This document shows, one piece after another, positions 25,653 through 36,500 of a stretch of 64,000 nt of DNA. Source of the DNA: Polyangiaceae bacterium. GTDB taxonomy: Bacteria > Myxococcota_A > Polyangia > Polyangiales > Polyangiaceae. Position 1 is the first letter of the stretch, and every line of letters starts with the position of its first letter. The stretch covers positions 124,001 through 188,000 of the forward strand of contig JADJXL010000018.1 in NCBI GenBank assembly GCA_016715885.1, read 5' to 3'. Below the pieces are notes generated by a model. That model was not told where the DNA came from. It made no database searches and worked only from the letters and a program-made list of their open reading frames with translations. The translations under genes and the position numbers were made by a program.

Positions 25653-28070
25653 CTACGGAAGCACGCCGGGGAATTCTTCGGCCATTTCTTTGATGAGATC
25701 TTCTCGTCCCACGCTGACCCAAGCATCTCGGGCTTCCAGAATGTGGGTCTTGAAGACCTCCGGGTCACCGGCGACTTGAGCGAGACGGTAATGCGTCCAG
25801 CCGATGGAGTAGCCATCTTTGAGCTGAATGAACAAGAAGAGCGCTTGCTCGTAATTGTCGCGAGCGGTGTCTTGATCCATGCGCGTCAGCGCAATGTCTC
25901 CAAGGCTCTGGATGCAATTGGCAATGCCGTATTTTTCATCAACGGCGCGCAAGAGCGGCAGCGCAGCATGATAATACGCCTGCGCATCCTCGATTTCGCT
26001 CGATGCAAGCGCGACGTCACCAAGGGCGGCCATGCAGGCGCCTTCACCCAGTTTGTCTCCCAATGCTTTGAGCAATGGAAGTTCCTTTTGGTAAAACGCC
26101 GTGGCGGCGGCATGTTGACCGCGGGCAAACGCGATGTCGCCTAGATTGTGCAGACACTCGGTCTGCGACGCTCGATCACCGAGCTCTTCGAAAATGGGGC
26201 CGACGTCTTCGTAAATGACGCGCGCGTCCTCGTGCTCGAGCAGGTGAAACGCCGCATCGGCAATGCCCTTTCGACAAAGCGTGCTCGAGCCCTTGTCAGA
26301 AAGCGCTTCGAATAGCGACAATGCTTCCTGGAATTGCTTGCGGGCTTCCTGATGATTGCCTCGCTGCGCCGATATCTCCGCGAGACTCTTCAGGACGGTG
26401 GCTTCGCCGTGTTTGTCGAGAATGCTGCGATACGCAGGAATGGCCGCCGCAAATCGCGCCTGCGCCTCGTCCAAGTCCTGACGTTCGAGCGCCAAGTCAC
26501 CGAGACGCACGAGGCACGCGGCAATGCTGAGCCCCGCGCGAGCCTGTTCGAACAAGGGCAATGCTTCGATGAACCACTGGCGCGCTTCGTCGTTTTGACG
26601 CCGCGCGAGAGCAATGTCGCCAAGCGCTTGCGTACATTCGGCTTCACCGAGTTTGTCCCCATTCTGTCGGGCCGAATCGCGCGCCTTTTCGACGACCTTC
26701 GGCGTGCAATGCCCGGACGAACCAATGAACGTCGCAATGGCAACGGCGGCATCGATGGCGGCAATCCCATGAGGGCCACCGAATCCACGCAAAATCATCT
26801 CTTCGATGTTGTCACTGTCGTGCGCGAGACGCCTGGCGGCGGCTTCGGCATCGGGCCAACCAACCCTTGGGCCGTGTGCAAGAGCAATCGAAGTGTAATG
26901 GTAGGTGGCTCGTACGACGTCTTCCGCTTGAACCGTCGCGAGATCGATTCCTTCTCGCACCGCGCGGCGCAATCGAATTCGACCACCGGCATTCATGGCC
27001 AAACCAAACGAGCACAATGCAGCCCCTGCGTCGGCACCGATGCCCGGGGGCAAAGCACCTCCGTCTTCCGCACCAACGCCATTGGATAGAGCAGCGAGAA
27101 GCGGAAGCGTGCGGCGGAAAGCGTCGGCATGGGCGGGGAGCGACAAAACGAGCGAAATGGCGCCGGCCAGTGTTTTGGGTTGCCATGCGCCAAGGTCCGC
27201 TCCACCGCGAACCGCATGCGAAAGCGCAGCGCAAATGAATGGATTGCCCGCTGCGGCGCTCACGATGGCGTCGAGACCGGCCGCTCCTTCACCAAGCGTT
27301 GCGCCGGCCAGCTCGCGAGCCGCCGCATCGGCAAGCGGCGCGAGCGCGACGGTACGGAAGCCATCGATCGAACGGTCGCAATCGCGGCTCGTCACGACGA
27401 TCGATACACCATCGATGCGCGCAAGCTCCGTGAGTAGCTCTTGCACATTGGCGAAGTCTGCGTTGGCAACGGCGTCGAGGTCATCTAGCACCAGAAGGGC
27501 AGGCGCTCGGCGCAATGCTTCGACGATGCGCGTGCGCAAGGGCGTTTGCGGGAGCGTGTCGAGCGCGCGTGAGACTTCGACGAGCATGCCTTGCAGATCA
27601 CGCGCGGTGTCGAGCTGCGCGAAGTAGCGACGGCCGCCAAAACGTTCGACCGACGACGGCGCATGGATGAGCCCCAGCGCCAGTGACGTTTTGCCAATGC
27701 CGGCAGGTCCCACCAAAAGCGTCGGTTCGGGTTTGTCCCGATGAGCTCGCGCGACGAGGTCATCGAGCTCTGCGGCGCGACCGAAGAGCGGTCCACTGTC
27801 GGCGACGGCGGCGCCAGCAACGAGTTTGCCCTCGACGAGCAGGTGTTCGTTTTTCGCAACTTGCGCCGGATACGCGCTCGAAAGCTTCTCCAAAAGCAGC
27901 TTGGGATCGACGTTCTCGACGAGGATGCCAAGTTTTGCAGCTCCATCGGCGCCACGCGCAACGCGGCGCACCAAGTGAGGGAAACTGCGGCCGACAAACC
28001 CGTCGATGTCAGCGTCGCGCGTGAGGATCTGGGCAAGTAGCCGGTTCAGGCCGGCTTTGGAGGGGACCAT
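25653..28070 (-). CDS. STAND-type NTPase with N-terminal effector-associated-like domain and TPRs
   Basis: About 805 residues from the ATG at 28070; further upstream codons are open but look non-coding. Residues 1-85 (with LVRRVARGADGAAKLGILVE and NVDPKLLLEKL) resemble effector-associated domains of prokaryotic conflict systems. The NTPase has Walker A VGPAGIGKTS (residues 120-129), Walker B LLVLDDLDAV (near 185-195) and a later VTSRDCDRS sensor region. From about 470 to 770 run TPR units of 40 residues (repeated LGDIA, EAxxxF/Y, ALPL). STAND proteins switch on ligand sensing. The genes behind it are a 5-alpha-reductase-like enzyme and a membrane protein rather than an obvious toxin. Confidence 0.82.
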   Translation of the reverse strand: MVPSKAGLNRLLAQILTRDADIDGFVGRSFPHLVRRVARGADGAAKLGILVENVDPKLLLEKLSSAYPAQVAKNEHLLVEGKLVAGAAVADSGPLFGRAAELDDLVARAHRDKPEPTLLVGPAGIGKTSLALGLIHAPSSVERFGGRRYFAQLDTARDLQGMLVEVSRALDTLPQTPLRTRIVEALRRAPALLVLDDLDAVANADFANVQELLTELARIDGVSIVVTSRDCDRSIDGFRTVALAPLADAAARELAGATLGEGAAGLDAIVSAAAGNPFICAALSHAVRGGADLGAWQPKTLAGAISLVLSLPAHADAFRRTLPLLAALSNGVGAEDGGALPPGIGADAGAALCSFGLAMNAGGRIRLRRAVREGIDLATVQAEDVVRATYHYTSIALAHGPRVGWPDAEAAARRLAHDSDNIEEMILRGFGGPHGIAAIDAAVAIATFIGSSGHCTPKVVEKARDSARQNGDKLGEAECTQALGDIALARRQNDEARQWFIEALPLFEQARAGLSIAACLVRLGDLALERQDLDEAQARFAAAIPAYRSILDKHGEATVLKSLAEISAQRGNHQEARKQFQEALSLFEALSDKGSSTLCRKGIADAAFHLLEHEDARVIYEDVGPIFEELGDRASQTECLHNLGDIAFARGQHAAATAFYQKELPLLKALGDKLGEGACMAALGDVALASSEIEDAQAYYHAALPLLRAVDEKYGIANCIQSLGDIALTRMDQDTARDNYEQALFLFIQLKDGYSIGWTHYRLAQVAGDPEVFKTHILEARDAWVSVGREDLIKEMAEEFPGVLP

Positions 28071-28428
28071 AGGCGGAGTTTCGCCTTGAGTCGCGGGTCG
28101 GTACAAGCCCGGTCGTGCGGTGTTGCAACGAGCGCTGGAGTAAACGTGCAGAACGCAAGTCGTTGTAGTGCGAACAACCACGTCTACGTTGCGGACGTGC
28201 TCAGCACTCGACGCGAGTCAATTGCGGTCAGGTGGCGCCCAGTCTTTGCTTCCCTGTGCAGTTCGAGCGCACTTTTTATCGACAAGGGTCGCGAAGATGT
28301 CACAGTGGTGCGCGCCGCGCGCGTATCGGTCCGCCCCCCCCAACCGGTGCGCTGTGCGGCCTTTTTTTGTCTTGCGTCCGGATGTCGGCGCGCTTTGCGG
28401 CGGCTCGCTGCCCTGGTAGGGGCAGGGC
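28071..28428. other. 358-base divergent intergenic region
   Basis: It separates the minus-strand STAND operon from the plus-strand crotonase gene and should hold both promoters. Short frames inside show no recognisable protein. A run of eight C near 28335 and a T7 run near 28363-28369 are the only notable features. No clear promoter consensus or RNA was identified. Confidence 0.5.
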
Positions 28429-29220
28429 ATGATGCAGAGCGAGCATGTGCTGGTGGAGCGAGCTGGGGCGGTTGCGACGATCACGATCAATCGTCCGGAC
28501 AAGTTGAACGCGCTGAACGCGCAGGTCGTCGTGGGGCTGGCGCGAGCGTTCAGTGAGCTTGCGACGTCGAACGATGCAGAAGCCGTGCGAGCGGCGGTCT
28601 TGACGGGTGCGGGCAAGGCGTTTGTCGCGGGAGCGGACATCACGGAGATGGCGACCATGACGCCCGTCGAGGCGAAACGGTTTGCCGATGCGGGTCAGCG
28701 GCTGTGTCAACTGATCGAGGCCGTTCCTTTCGCAGTCATCGCGGCGGTCAACGGGTTTGCTCTCGGTGGCGGATGCGAGCTCGCGTTGGCATGCGACTTC
28801 ATCTACGCAGCCGAAAACGCAAAGCTCGGGCAGCCCGAAGTGAACCTGGGCGTGATACCTGGGTTTGGCGGGACGCAACGGCTGATGCGTCGCGTGGGAA
28901 TCGCACGAGCTCGTGAGCTCATCTACACGGGTGACATGGTGACGGCGGAGCAAGCGCTCGGGATGGGGCTCGTGAACGCGGTTTGTCCGCTCGCGGACTT
29001 GATGACGCGAGCGCGTGACGTGGCACAAAAGATCGCAGCGCGTGGGCCGCTTGCGGTTGCGGCTGCCAAACGCGTGATGCTGCACGGAGAAACACTCGAC
29101 TTGACGAGCGCATGCGAGCTCGAAGCGCAAGCCTTCGCGGGGCTCTTCGGATCAGAGGATCAGCGAGACGGGATGAAGGCGTTCATGGAGAAGTCGAAGC
29201 CGACGTTCCGCGGGCGATGA
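28429..29220 (+). CDS. enoyl-CoA hydratase / crotonase
   Basis: 263 residues. It hydrates trans-enoyl-CoA to 3-hydroxyacyl-CoA, as in fatty acid beta-oxidation or butyrate-type pathways. The oxyanion-hole segment GKAFVAGADITEM and the catalytic pair Glu117 (GGGCELALACDF) and Glu137 (QPEVNLGVIPGFGGTQRL) are all present. Length is standard for a single-domain crotonase. Cytoplasmic. It converges with the 3-hydroxyacyl-CoA dehydrogenase gene, 22 bases away; the two enzymes catalyse consecutive steps. Confidence 0.93.
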   Translation: MMQSEHVLVERAGAVATITINRPDKLNALNAQVVVGLARAFSELATSNDAEAVRAAVLTGAGKAFVAGADITEMATMTPVEAKRFADAGQRLCQLIEAVPFAVIAAVNGFALGGGCELALACDFIYAAENAKLGQPEVNLGVIPGFGGTQRLMRRVGIARARELIYTGDMVTAEQALGMGLVNAVCPLADLMTRARDVAQKIAARGPLAVAAAKRVMLHGETLDLTSACELEAQAFAGLFGSEDQRDGMKAFMEKSKPTFRGR

Positions 29221-29242
29221 GTCGTCGTCCGCATCGAGTTTG

Positions 29243-30130
29243 TCAGGTACGAACTACCTTTTGTCCCTTGTCGTCGTACACGTAAAACCCGCGCTTCGTT
29301 TTCTTCCCGAGCCATCCGGCGGCGACGAGGTTTCTCAGGATCGAGGCTGGGCGGTACTTGTCGTCGCCGATGTCGCGATGGAGGACTTCGGCGATGGCGA
29401 GCACGGTGTCGAGTCCGATGAGGTCGGCGAGCTCGAGCGGTCCCATGGGGTGATTCAGGCCGAGGCGTGCGCCGGCATCGATGTCTTCGGCGCTGCCGAC
29501 GCCTTCTTGCAGCGTGAAGCATGCTTCGTTGAGGAAGGGGATGAGCATGCGGTTGACGAGGAACCCGGGCCTGTCTTCGGAGACGATGACGGTTTTTCCG
29601 AATCGAACCGACAGGTCACGAACGGTTTCGAATGTCGAGGCATCCGTTTGCACGCCACGTACGATCTCGACGAGCTTCATGAGCGGGACGGGATTCATGA
29701 AGTGCATGCCGATGACGCGATTGGGACGCGACGTAGCGGCTGCGAGACGCGTGATGGAGATCGACGACGTGTTGGATGCGAGGATCGCGTCTTTGGGAAG
29801 TGCCGCGTCGGCTTTTCGGAACAGTTGAAGTTTGAGGTCGACGTTTTCCGTGGCGGCTTCGACCGCGATGTCAACAGAAGAGAAGTCGGCGATCGATTCT
29901 GTGGGCGTGATGCGGCCGAGTAGTGCGCTCACGTCTTCTTGCGAGATTTTGCCTTTTTCGGCTTGTTTGCCCAAAACGGCGCCGATCGTGGCTTTGCCTT
30001 TGCTGGCGAGGTCGAGCGATGCGTCGCAGAGGACGACTTCGACGCCTGCGGCAGCAGCGACTTGCGCGATCCCCCGCCCCATCTGACCGGCGCCGAGGAC
30101 CCCCATACGTTTGACCGAGGAAGCGTTCAT
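29243..30130 (-). CDS. 3-hydroxybutyryl-CoA dehydrogenase family
   Basis: 295 residues. The N-terminal Rossmann fold starts MGVLGAGQMGRGIAQV (GxGxxG). Catalytic region VIGMHFMNPVPLMKLVEIV contains the conserved His, and NTSSISITRLA plus RPGFLVNRMLIPFLNEA and LGLNHPMGPLELADLIGLD are typical of the HBDH/HAD family. It oxidises 3-hydroxyacyl-CoA with NAD(P), complementing the neighbouring crotonase in butanoyl-CoA/beta-oxidation chemistry. Length equals single-domain HBDH, not multifunctional FadB. Confidence 0.93.
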   Translation of the reverse strand: MNASSVKRMGVLGAGQMGRGIAQVAAAAGVEVVLCDASLDLASKGKATIGAVLGKQAEKGKISQEDVSALLGRITPTESIADFSSVDIAVEAATENVDLKLQLFRKADAALPKDAILASNTSSISITRLAAATSRPNRVIGMHFMNPVPLMKLVEIVRGVQTDASTFETVRDLSVRFGKTVIVSEDRPGFLVNRMLIPFLNEACFTLQEGVGSAEDIDAGARLGLNHPMGPLELADLIGLDTVLAIAEVLHRDIGDDKYRPASILRNLVAAGWLGKKTKRGFYVYDDKGQKVVRT

Positions 30131-30506
30131 GGGGGGCTTGATAACCCAACGTCAGGCTGCGTGGAACCGCGCTGGAGGTGTTAGGGCGGGCAGCACTGAA
30201 CGGGCGAACTTTACCGCCCTGCGGGAGACAACGAGCGCAGATGATAGACGGAACCTTGAAACGGCGGTCCGCTACGGCGTACAGTCGGCCCGCGTCAAAA
30301 CAATCCGAGGTGACTTCGCCCGACGATTACAAGGCGGGTGGAGTGCGAGCTGTCTGGTCATCGTGTCAACGTCCGAATCCATCGCGATCGACAATGTGTC
30401 GAGGGCAAGGAGGCGGAGGGCGATAGGATGCCCCGCACCGTCCAACGAGCTGCGGTGCAGGGTGACCGGCTGATCGTGTCGATGAGCTTCGCGGACCGGG
30501 GTAACG
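30131..30506. other. 376-base intergenic region before the giant TPR gene
   Basis: No convincing gene or RNA is seen; short open frames here lack any family feature. The GGGGTAACG sequence directly before the ATG at 30507 may serve as a weak ribosome site. Promoters for the giant TPR gene and the divergent dehydrogenase presumably lie here. Confidence 0.5.
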
Positions 30507-33500
30507 ATGAGCGTTGAGAAAATTCGCATGGCCCTTGGGGTCTTGCAGTCAGATCCCGAGAACGAGGCGGCCTGGAACGATCTCGCAGAGGCCGTAACCG
30601 CCCCTGAAACATCGAGTGACGATGTGGAACGCCTCCTGGGGCTCGCGCGAGCCAAGCAGGAGCAGCGGCGAGAATGGGGGGCCGTCGCAAAGCTTCTCGA
30701 GCTCGAGATGTCCTTTGCCGCCGGTACGCCGGTCGAAGCGCCCATGCAGGCAGAGCTTGCGCGCATCTACCAGGACGAGCTCGTCGACGTCGACAAGGCC
30801 ATGGTGGTCTATCGACGTCTGCTCGAGCTTCAACCGGAAGACGATGCGGCAAACGAAGCGGTCGAGGCTGATGAAGCCAAGCGCGCGAAGTGGGCCGAGC
30901 TCGTCGATCGCTACGTCTCGGAATCCGAAAGCGCGGACAACCCGACGTTCAAGAGCTCGCTGCTTGCAAGCGCTGCCGACGTTGGATTCCGCTACGGCAA
31001 AGACGAGGCTCGCGATCGCGTTGCCGAGCTACTCGCCTTGGCCTTGGCGCTCGATCCGAAAAACGGTCGTGCGGTGCGCTTGCTCGAAGTGTCGAGCCGA
31101 GCCGCGAACGATTGGGACGGCGTGGCTCGCGCGCTCTCGATCACGCTGCGTGAAGGCGCAACGAAGGAAGACCGCGTTGCGGCAGGACTTCGGCTTGGGC
31201 GTGTCGCTTCGACGAAGCTCGAAGACCAAACGAAGGCGCGTGATGCGTTCGCGCAGGTGCTCGACCTTCAACCCGGTCAGCCCGATGCATTGTCGTATCT
31301 CGCCGAGCTTTTCTCGAAGGGCGAGCAATGGGACGAGCTCGTTGCGCTCTATGAAGATCAGCTCAAGGGCGGTGGGGTCAAACCCGGTGACGAGCTTGGC
31401 GTGCTCGTGCAGATCGCCATGGTGCATTGGCGCATGCGTGATCAACCGCAGGCGGCCGAGCCGTACTTCGATCGCGTACGCCGAGCCGATCCCACGCACG
31501 CCGGCATGCTCTCGTTCTTCCGCGAGCACCTTTTGGCGAAGGGCGACAAGGCACGTCTCTACGCCATCCTGACCGATGCGCAGCGTGCGCTGCCGGATGG
31601 TCAAGACAAACGCTCGATCGCCACCGAGCTTGCGAAGCTCGCCGAGTCGACCGAGAACGCGCACAAGGCGATCGACCAGTACAAGAACATCCTTCGCACC
31701 GATCCCGACAATCGCGATGCGCGCGATGCGCTCAAGCGTCTGTACATGCAGACGGAGGGCTACAACGCGCTCGTCGAGCTTTACCGTCAGGAGCTCGAAC
31801 GAACCCCGACGACCGAACCACAAGCTCGCGCTCAGATCCTGCGCGACATCGCGTCCATCTATCGCGATCGCGCAAAGAACGACGCAGCCCTCGTGACGGT
31901 GTTGACGCAGATCGTTCAGCTCGACGACCGCGACATCGATGCCGTGCGCGAGTTGACGCGCATCTACGAAGGGCTCGGGCGCTGGCGCGATCTGCTCGCG
32001 TATCAGCAGAAGCTTGCAGAGCTATCGAACGACACGGACGAGAAATCGACGCTTTATCGAGCGGTCGCACGTCGCTGGATCGATCAGTTCTCGAACGTTC
32101 AGAACGCCGTGACTGCGTACGAGGCGTTGCTCGAAGTCGAGCCCAACGACGACGAAGCGCAGCAACGATTGAAGGAGCTGTACCTCAAGCGTCGTTCGTG
32201 GCCGCAGCTCTACGCGCTCTACGAGAAGCAGCTTCCGAACGCGTACGGTACGGACCGCATCGAGCTGCTCACCGAGATGGCGAAGCTCGCAGCCGAGCGT
32301 CTCGATCGTGGAGCCGACGCAATCCTTCACTACAAGGCGATCCTCGAGCTCGATTCGTCTGCACCTGGTGTGCTCGATGCACTCGAGAAGCAGGCCGAGC
32401 GCGACAAAGACTTCGCAACCGTCGCCGAAGTACTCGAGCGACGCGTCGATGTAGCGAACGACGATACCGCCAAGCTCAATGCGCTTCAGAAGCTCGGAAC
32501 GGTATATGCCGAGAAGCTGAAGGATCCTGTTGCGGCAGCGCGCACGTGGCGACGTGTCCTCGACATTCAACCGGGACATGCGCGTGCGCTTCGCGTGCTT
32601 CGTGAGGCGTATGTCGCATCGGGCGATTGGGATGGACTCGAGGAGCTGTACGCGTCGCAAAACGATTGGGAAGGACTCGTCGAGTTCTTGTCGTCGGCAG
32701 CCGACAAGTCGTCTGAAGCATCGGTAAAACTCGACATTTCATTCCGCGCGGCGCGCATCTACGAAGAGCAACTCGCAGCGCCCGAACGCGCCGTGCGTTC
32801 GTACGAGCGCGTACTAAGTGTTGCCCCGACGGATGCTCGTGCAGCCGCGGCGCTCGTGCCGATCTACGAGAAGGAAGAGAAGTGGGCTCGGCTTCCCGCG
32901 CTTTACGAGATTCTTCTCGGCGCAACGGACGACAGTGACGAGCGCGTGGCGATGCTCCGCAAGCTCGCGGCTGTCACGGGTGGTCCGCTGTCGGACAAGC
33001 AGAAGGCGCTTGGTTATGCGCGTCGCGCCTACGAGCTCGATGCGAGCGAAGATGGTTTGACGTTGCTCGAGGCGTGGAGCCGAGCTGCGAATTCGTGGGG
33101 ACCGTTTGTCGAGGCAGTCGAAGCGCGTCTCAAGCGCGACGAAGAGATCGACGCATCGCAGCGCCGGATGCTGAAGCTGCGGCTTGCGGAGGTGTATTCG
33201 CGCGAGCTTGGCAAAGTCGACGAAGCTGCGGCGACGTACCGCGAGCTGGTGCAAGCCGATCCGACGGACGAAGAGACGATCCGCGAGTTCGATGGGTTGC
33301 TTCGCGCCAACGAGAAGAAAGACGATCTGCGCTGGCTCTTCCAACTCAGGGCCGATCAGGTTCACGACGAAGAGCGCGCCGAGATTCTCGAAGAGTGGGC
33401 GACGCTCGAAGAGGAAGTGTTTGGCGATCAGGCGCAAGCAATTGCGCTGCTGCACAAGGTCGTCGAAGTCACGCCCACGCGAGGCAATGCGCTGCGAGCG

Positions 33501-36500
33501 CTCTCGAGGCTGCTCATTGCAGCAGGCGAAGCTGCGGCGGCTGCGGAAGTCGTTGCACGTCATAGGGACGTGTCGGACGGCGATCAGCGCGCCCAATGCG
33601 AAGTCGAGCTTGCGACGCTGTACCTCGAGAAGCTCGAGCGTTACGTCGACGCGTTCGATGCGGCCGTACGTGCACTCGAGATCTTGCCGCACGATCGCGA
33701 GGCCGTGAGCATTCTCGCTCGGCTCCTGGACAAACCCGACACGCGCGCTCGCGCGGCTCAGGTGTTGTCGATCGAGTACGCGGAGACGGGTGATGCGCGG
33801 AAAGAAGCGCATGCGTTGCGTGTGCTGCTCGAATCCGAGACGGACACGAGCACGCGTCTCGCGCTGTTCCTCAAGCTCGCCGATGTCGAAGAGGAGAAGT
33901 TGCGTGCAGCGGGAACGGCATTCGACGTCGTGCTCGGTGCGCTCAATGAGTTTGCGAGTGAGTTGACGGTTTGGGATCGAGCATCGGAGCTCGCGCAACG
34001 TTCGGGTCGTCCGACGGACTTGGCGGAGGCGTATCGCACGCACCTTGTCGCAGCGCGTTCTGCGGAAGGTGCTGCGAAGCTTCCGGACGACGTCGAGATC
34101 GATCTGTGCGAGCGTGCGGCGACACTACACGACGAACAACTCGGCGACCCCGAAGGGGCGATGCCGTACCTCGATCGCGTGCTCGCGGTGGACCCCACGA
34201 ACGAGCGCGCGTTCTCGCGGCTGAAGTTGATCCTGACAAACTCGGAACGGTGGGGCGAGCTCGAAGCGCTGTACGACAAGGCGGCGCAAGGCACGCCTGA
34301 TCCGGCGACGCGGATCGACTTGCTCAACGACGTCGCGATCATCGCCGAAGACACGATGGGCGATGCGGCGAAGGCGATTCGTTACTACGAGCGCATCCTC
34401 ACGCTCGATTCGCTCTACGTGCCGGCGCTGAATGCATGCGAGCGGCTCTACGAGCGCGAAGGGCGATGGAAGGACTTGGCCGCGCTGCTCGAACGGCGCC
34501 TGGATACGGCGACCGACGACGAGACGGCGACGATCAAGTTGAACCTTGGCCGCATTTATCTCGACCGATTGCACGAGCCCGAAAAGTCGCTCGAACACCT
34601 CGAGCGGGTTCTCGAACTGCGTCAGTCGGATGCCGAGGCTCGGCAGCTCGTCGAGCGGCTCTTGGAAGTGGGCAGCTTGCGCCAGCGCGCAGCGCAGGTG
34701 CTTGAGATCGTGTACGAGGCGCGTGACGACGTACGTCAGCTCGTGCGAGTGCTCGAAATCCGCCGCGAAGGTGTGACGGACGAGCATGAGCGACGCGAGT
34801 TGTTGCGGCGTGTGAGCACGCTCCGTGACGAACGGCTGAAAGACGATGCGGGCGCGTTTGCAACGCTCAGTGAGTTTGTCCCGCTCGAACCCGATGATTC
34901 GGTCGTGCGTGATCGTTTCGTGGAGATCGGCCGGCGGCTCGGCGAACACGAGAAGATGGCACAGGTGCTCACGGCAGCAGCAGACGCGTGCAGCACGCCT
35001 CCGACGCAAGGCGAGATTCTCATGGTCGTCGCAGAGATCTGCGAGGACATGCTGGGCGATCTCGACCGAGCCGAAGCCGTGTTTCGACGGGTGCTCGGGA
35101 TCGATCCGGGTGATCCGAACCTCGTGGTTCCGGCAGCTCAAGCGCTTGCACGGATCTACACGGGCAAGGGCAAACACGAGGCGCTCGCCGAAGTGCTCGC
35201 GGTGGAAGTTGGTCTCGAGGCAGACCTCGACAAACGCCGTGCGCTGTATCGGCGCATCGGTGAAGTATACGAGTCGGTGCTTGATCAACCGGACAAGGCG
35301 ATTGGCGCGTGGCGCTCGCGCATGTCCGACGATCCGGAGGACCTCGAAGCACTCGCGGCACTCGAACGACTCTACGAGCGCACGGCAAATTGGCGTGAGC
35401 TCGTGGCGATACTCGAAGCGCGACAAACGCTTTCGACGGATCCGGTCGAGCGCAAGCGGACGATGGTGCGTGCTGCAGAAACGCTTGCAAGCAAGCTCGA
35501 CGACGTGTCAGCGGCCATCAGCGGCTGGCGCAACGTGTCCGATGAGTTCGGGCCAGAGACCGCAACGCTTTCAGCGCTCGAAGCGCTGTACGAAAAGGCC
35601 GAGCGATGGGCGGACCTCGCCGACACGCTCGATGTTCACCTATCACTCGCCGGCGAGCTTGCCGAACGGCTCGACCTGTTCGCGCGACTGGGTGATGTGC
35701 GGCGGCTTCATCAGAGCGACCTGTCGGGTGCACTCGATGCCTATCGTCAGGCATTGATGCTCGATCCGAGCAACGCGCGTTGCAGAGCAGCGCTCGAAGC
35801 ACTGCTCGAAGATCCCGATGCGCGGCGCGATGCAGCCGAAACGCTTCACCCGCTCTACGAGGCCGATGGAGACAGCGACAAGCTCCTACGCGTCCTCGAG
35901 ATCGAGGTGGAGACGTCGCAGAGCACGGGCGAGCGTTTGGAGCAGCTTCAGACGGCGCTTCGAACGGCAGAAGGCCCCCTCGGTGATACCGGTCGCGCCT
36001 TCGGCTACGCCGTACGCGGCGTGCGCGAAGCAGCCGGTGAAGCGGAGGTCGGTGACTGGATCCAAACGGTCGAGCGCTTGGCCACTGCGACATCGCGCTG
36101 GACCGAGCTGTCGGATCTCTACCGCGCCGTCGTCGACGACATCCTCGACGGCGACGTGCAGCAAGACGTGCGGCTGCGAGTCGGCGAGCTTGCTCGCACG
36201 AAGCTCGACGACAAGACGCTCGCCATCGAGTGGTACAAGAAGGCGCTCGAAGCGAAGTCCGATGATCGTCGCGCGATGATCGCTCTCGAAGAACTCTACG
36301 CCGAGGCGAATGACGCGCCGAACTTGCTCGAGATCTTGCGGCAGCGTGTCGACAACGCGGAGAACGACGACGAGAAGAAGAAGCTGCTCTTCCGCCAAGC
36401 GGAGCTGCAACGCGACTCGCTCAAGGATCAGACGGGCGCGATCGAGACGTACGAAACGCTTCTCGACGTCGAGCTCAACCCGCGCGCAATTGCGGCCCTC

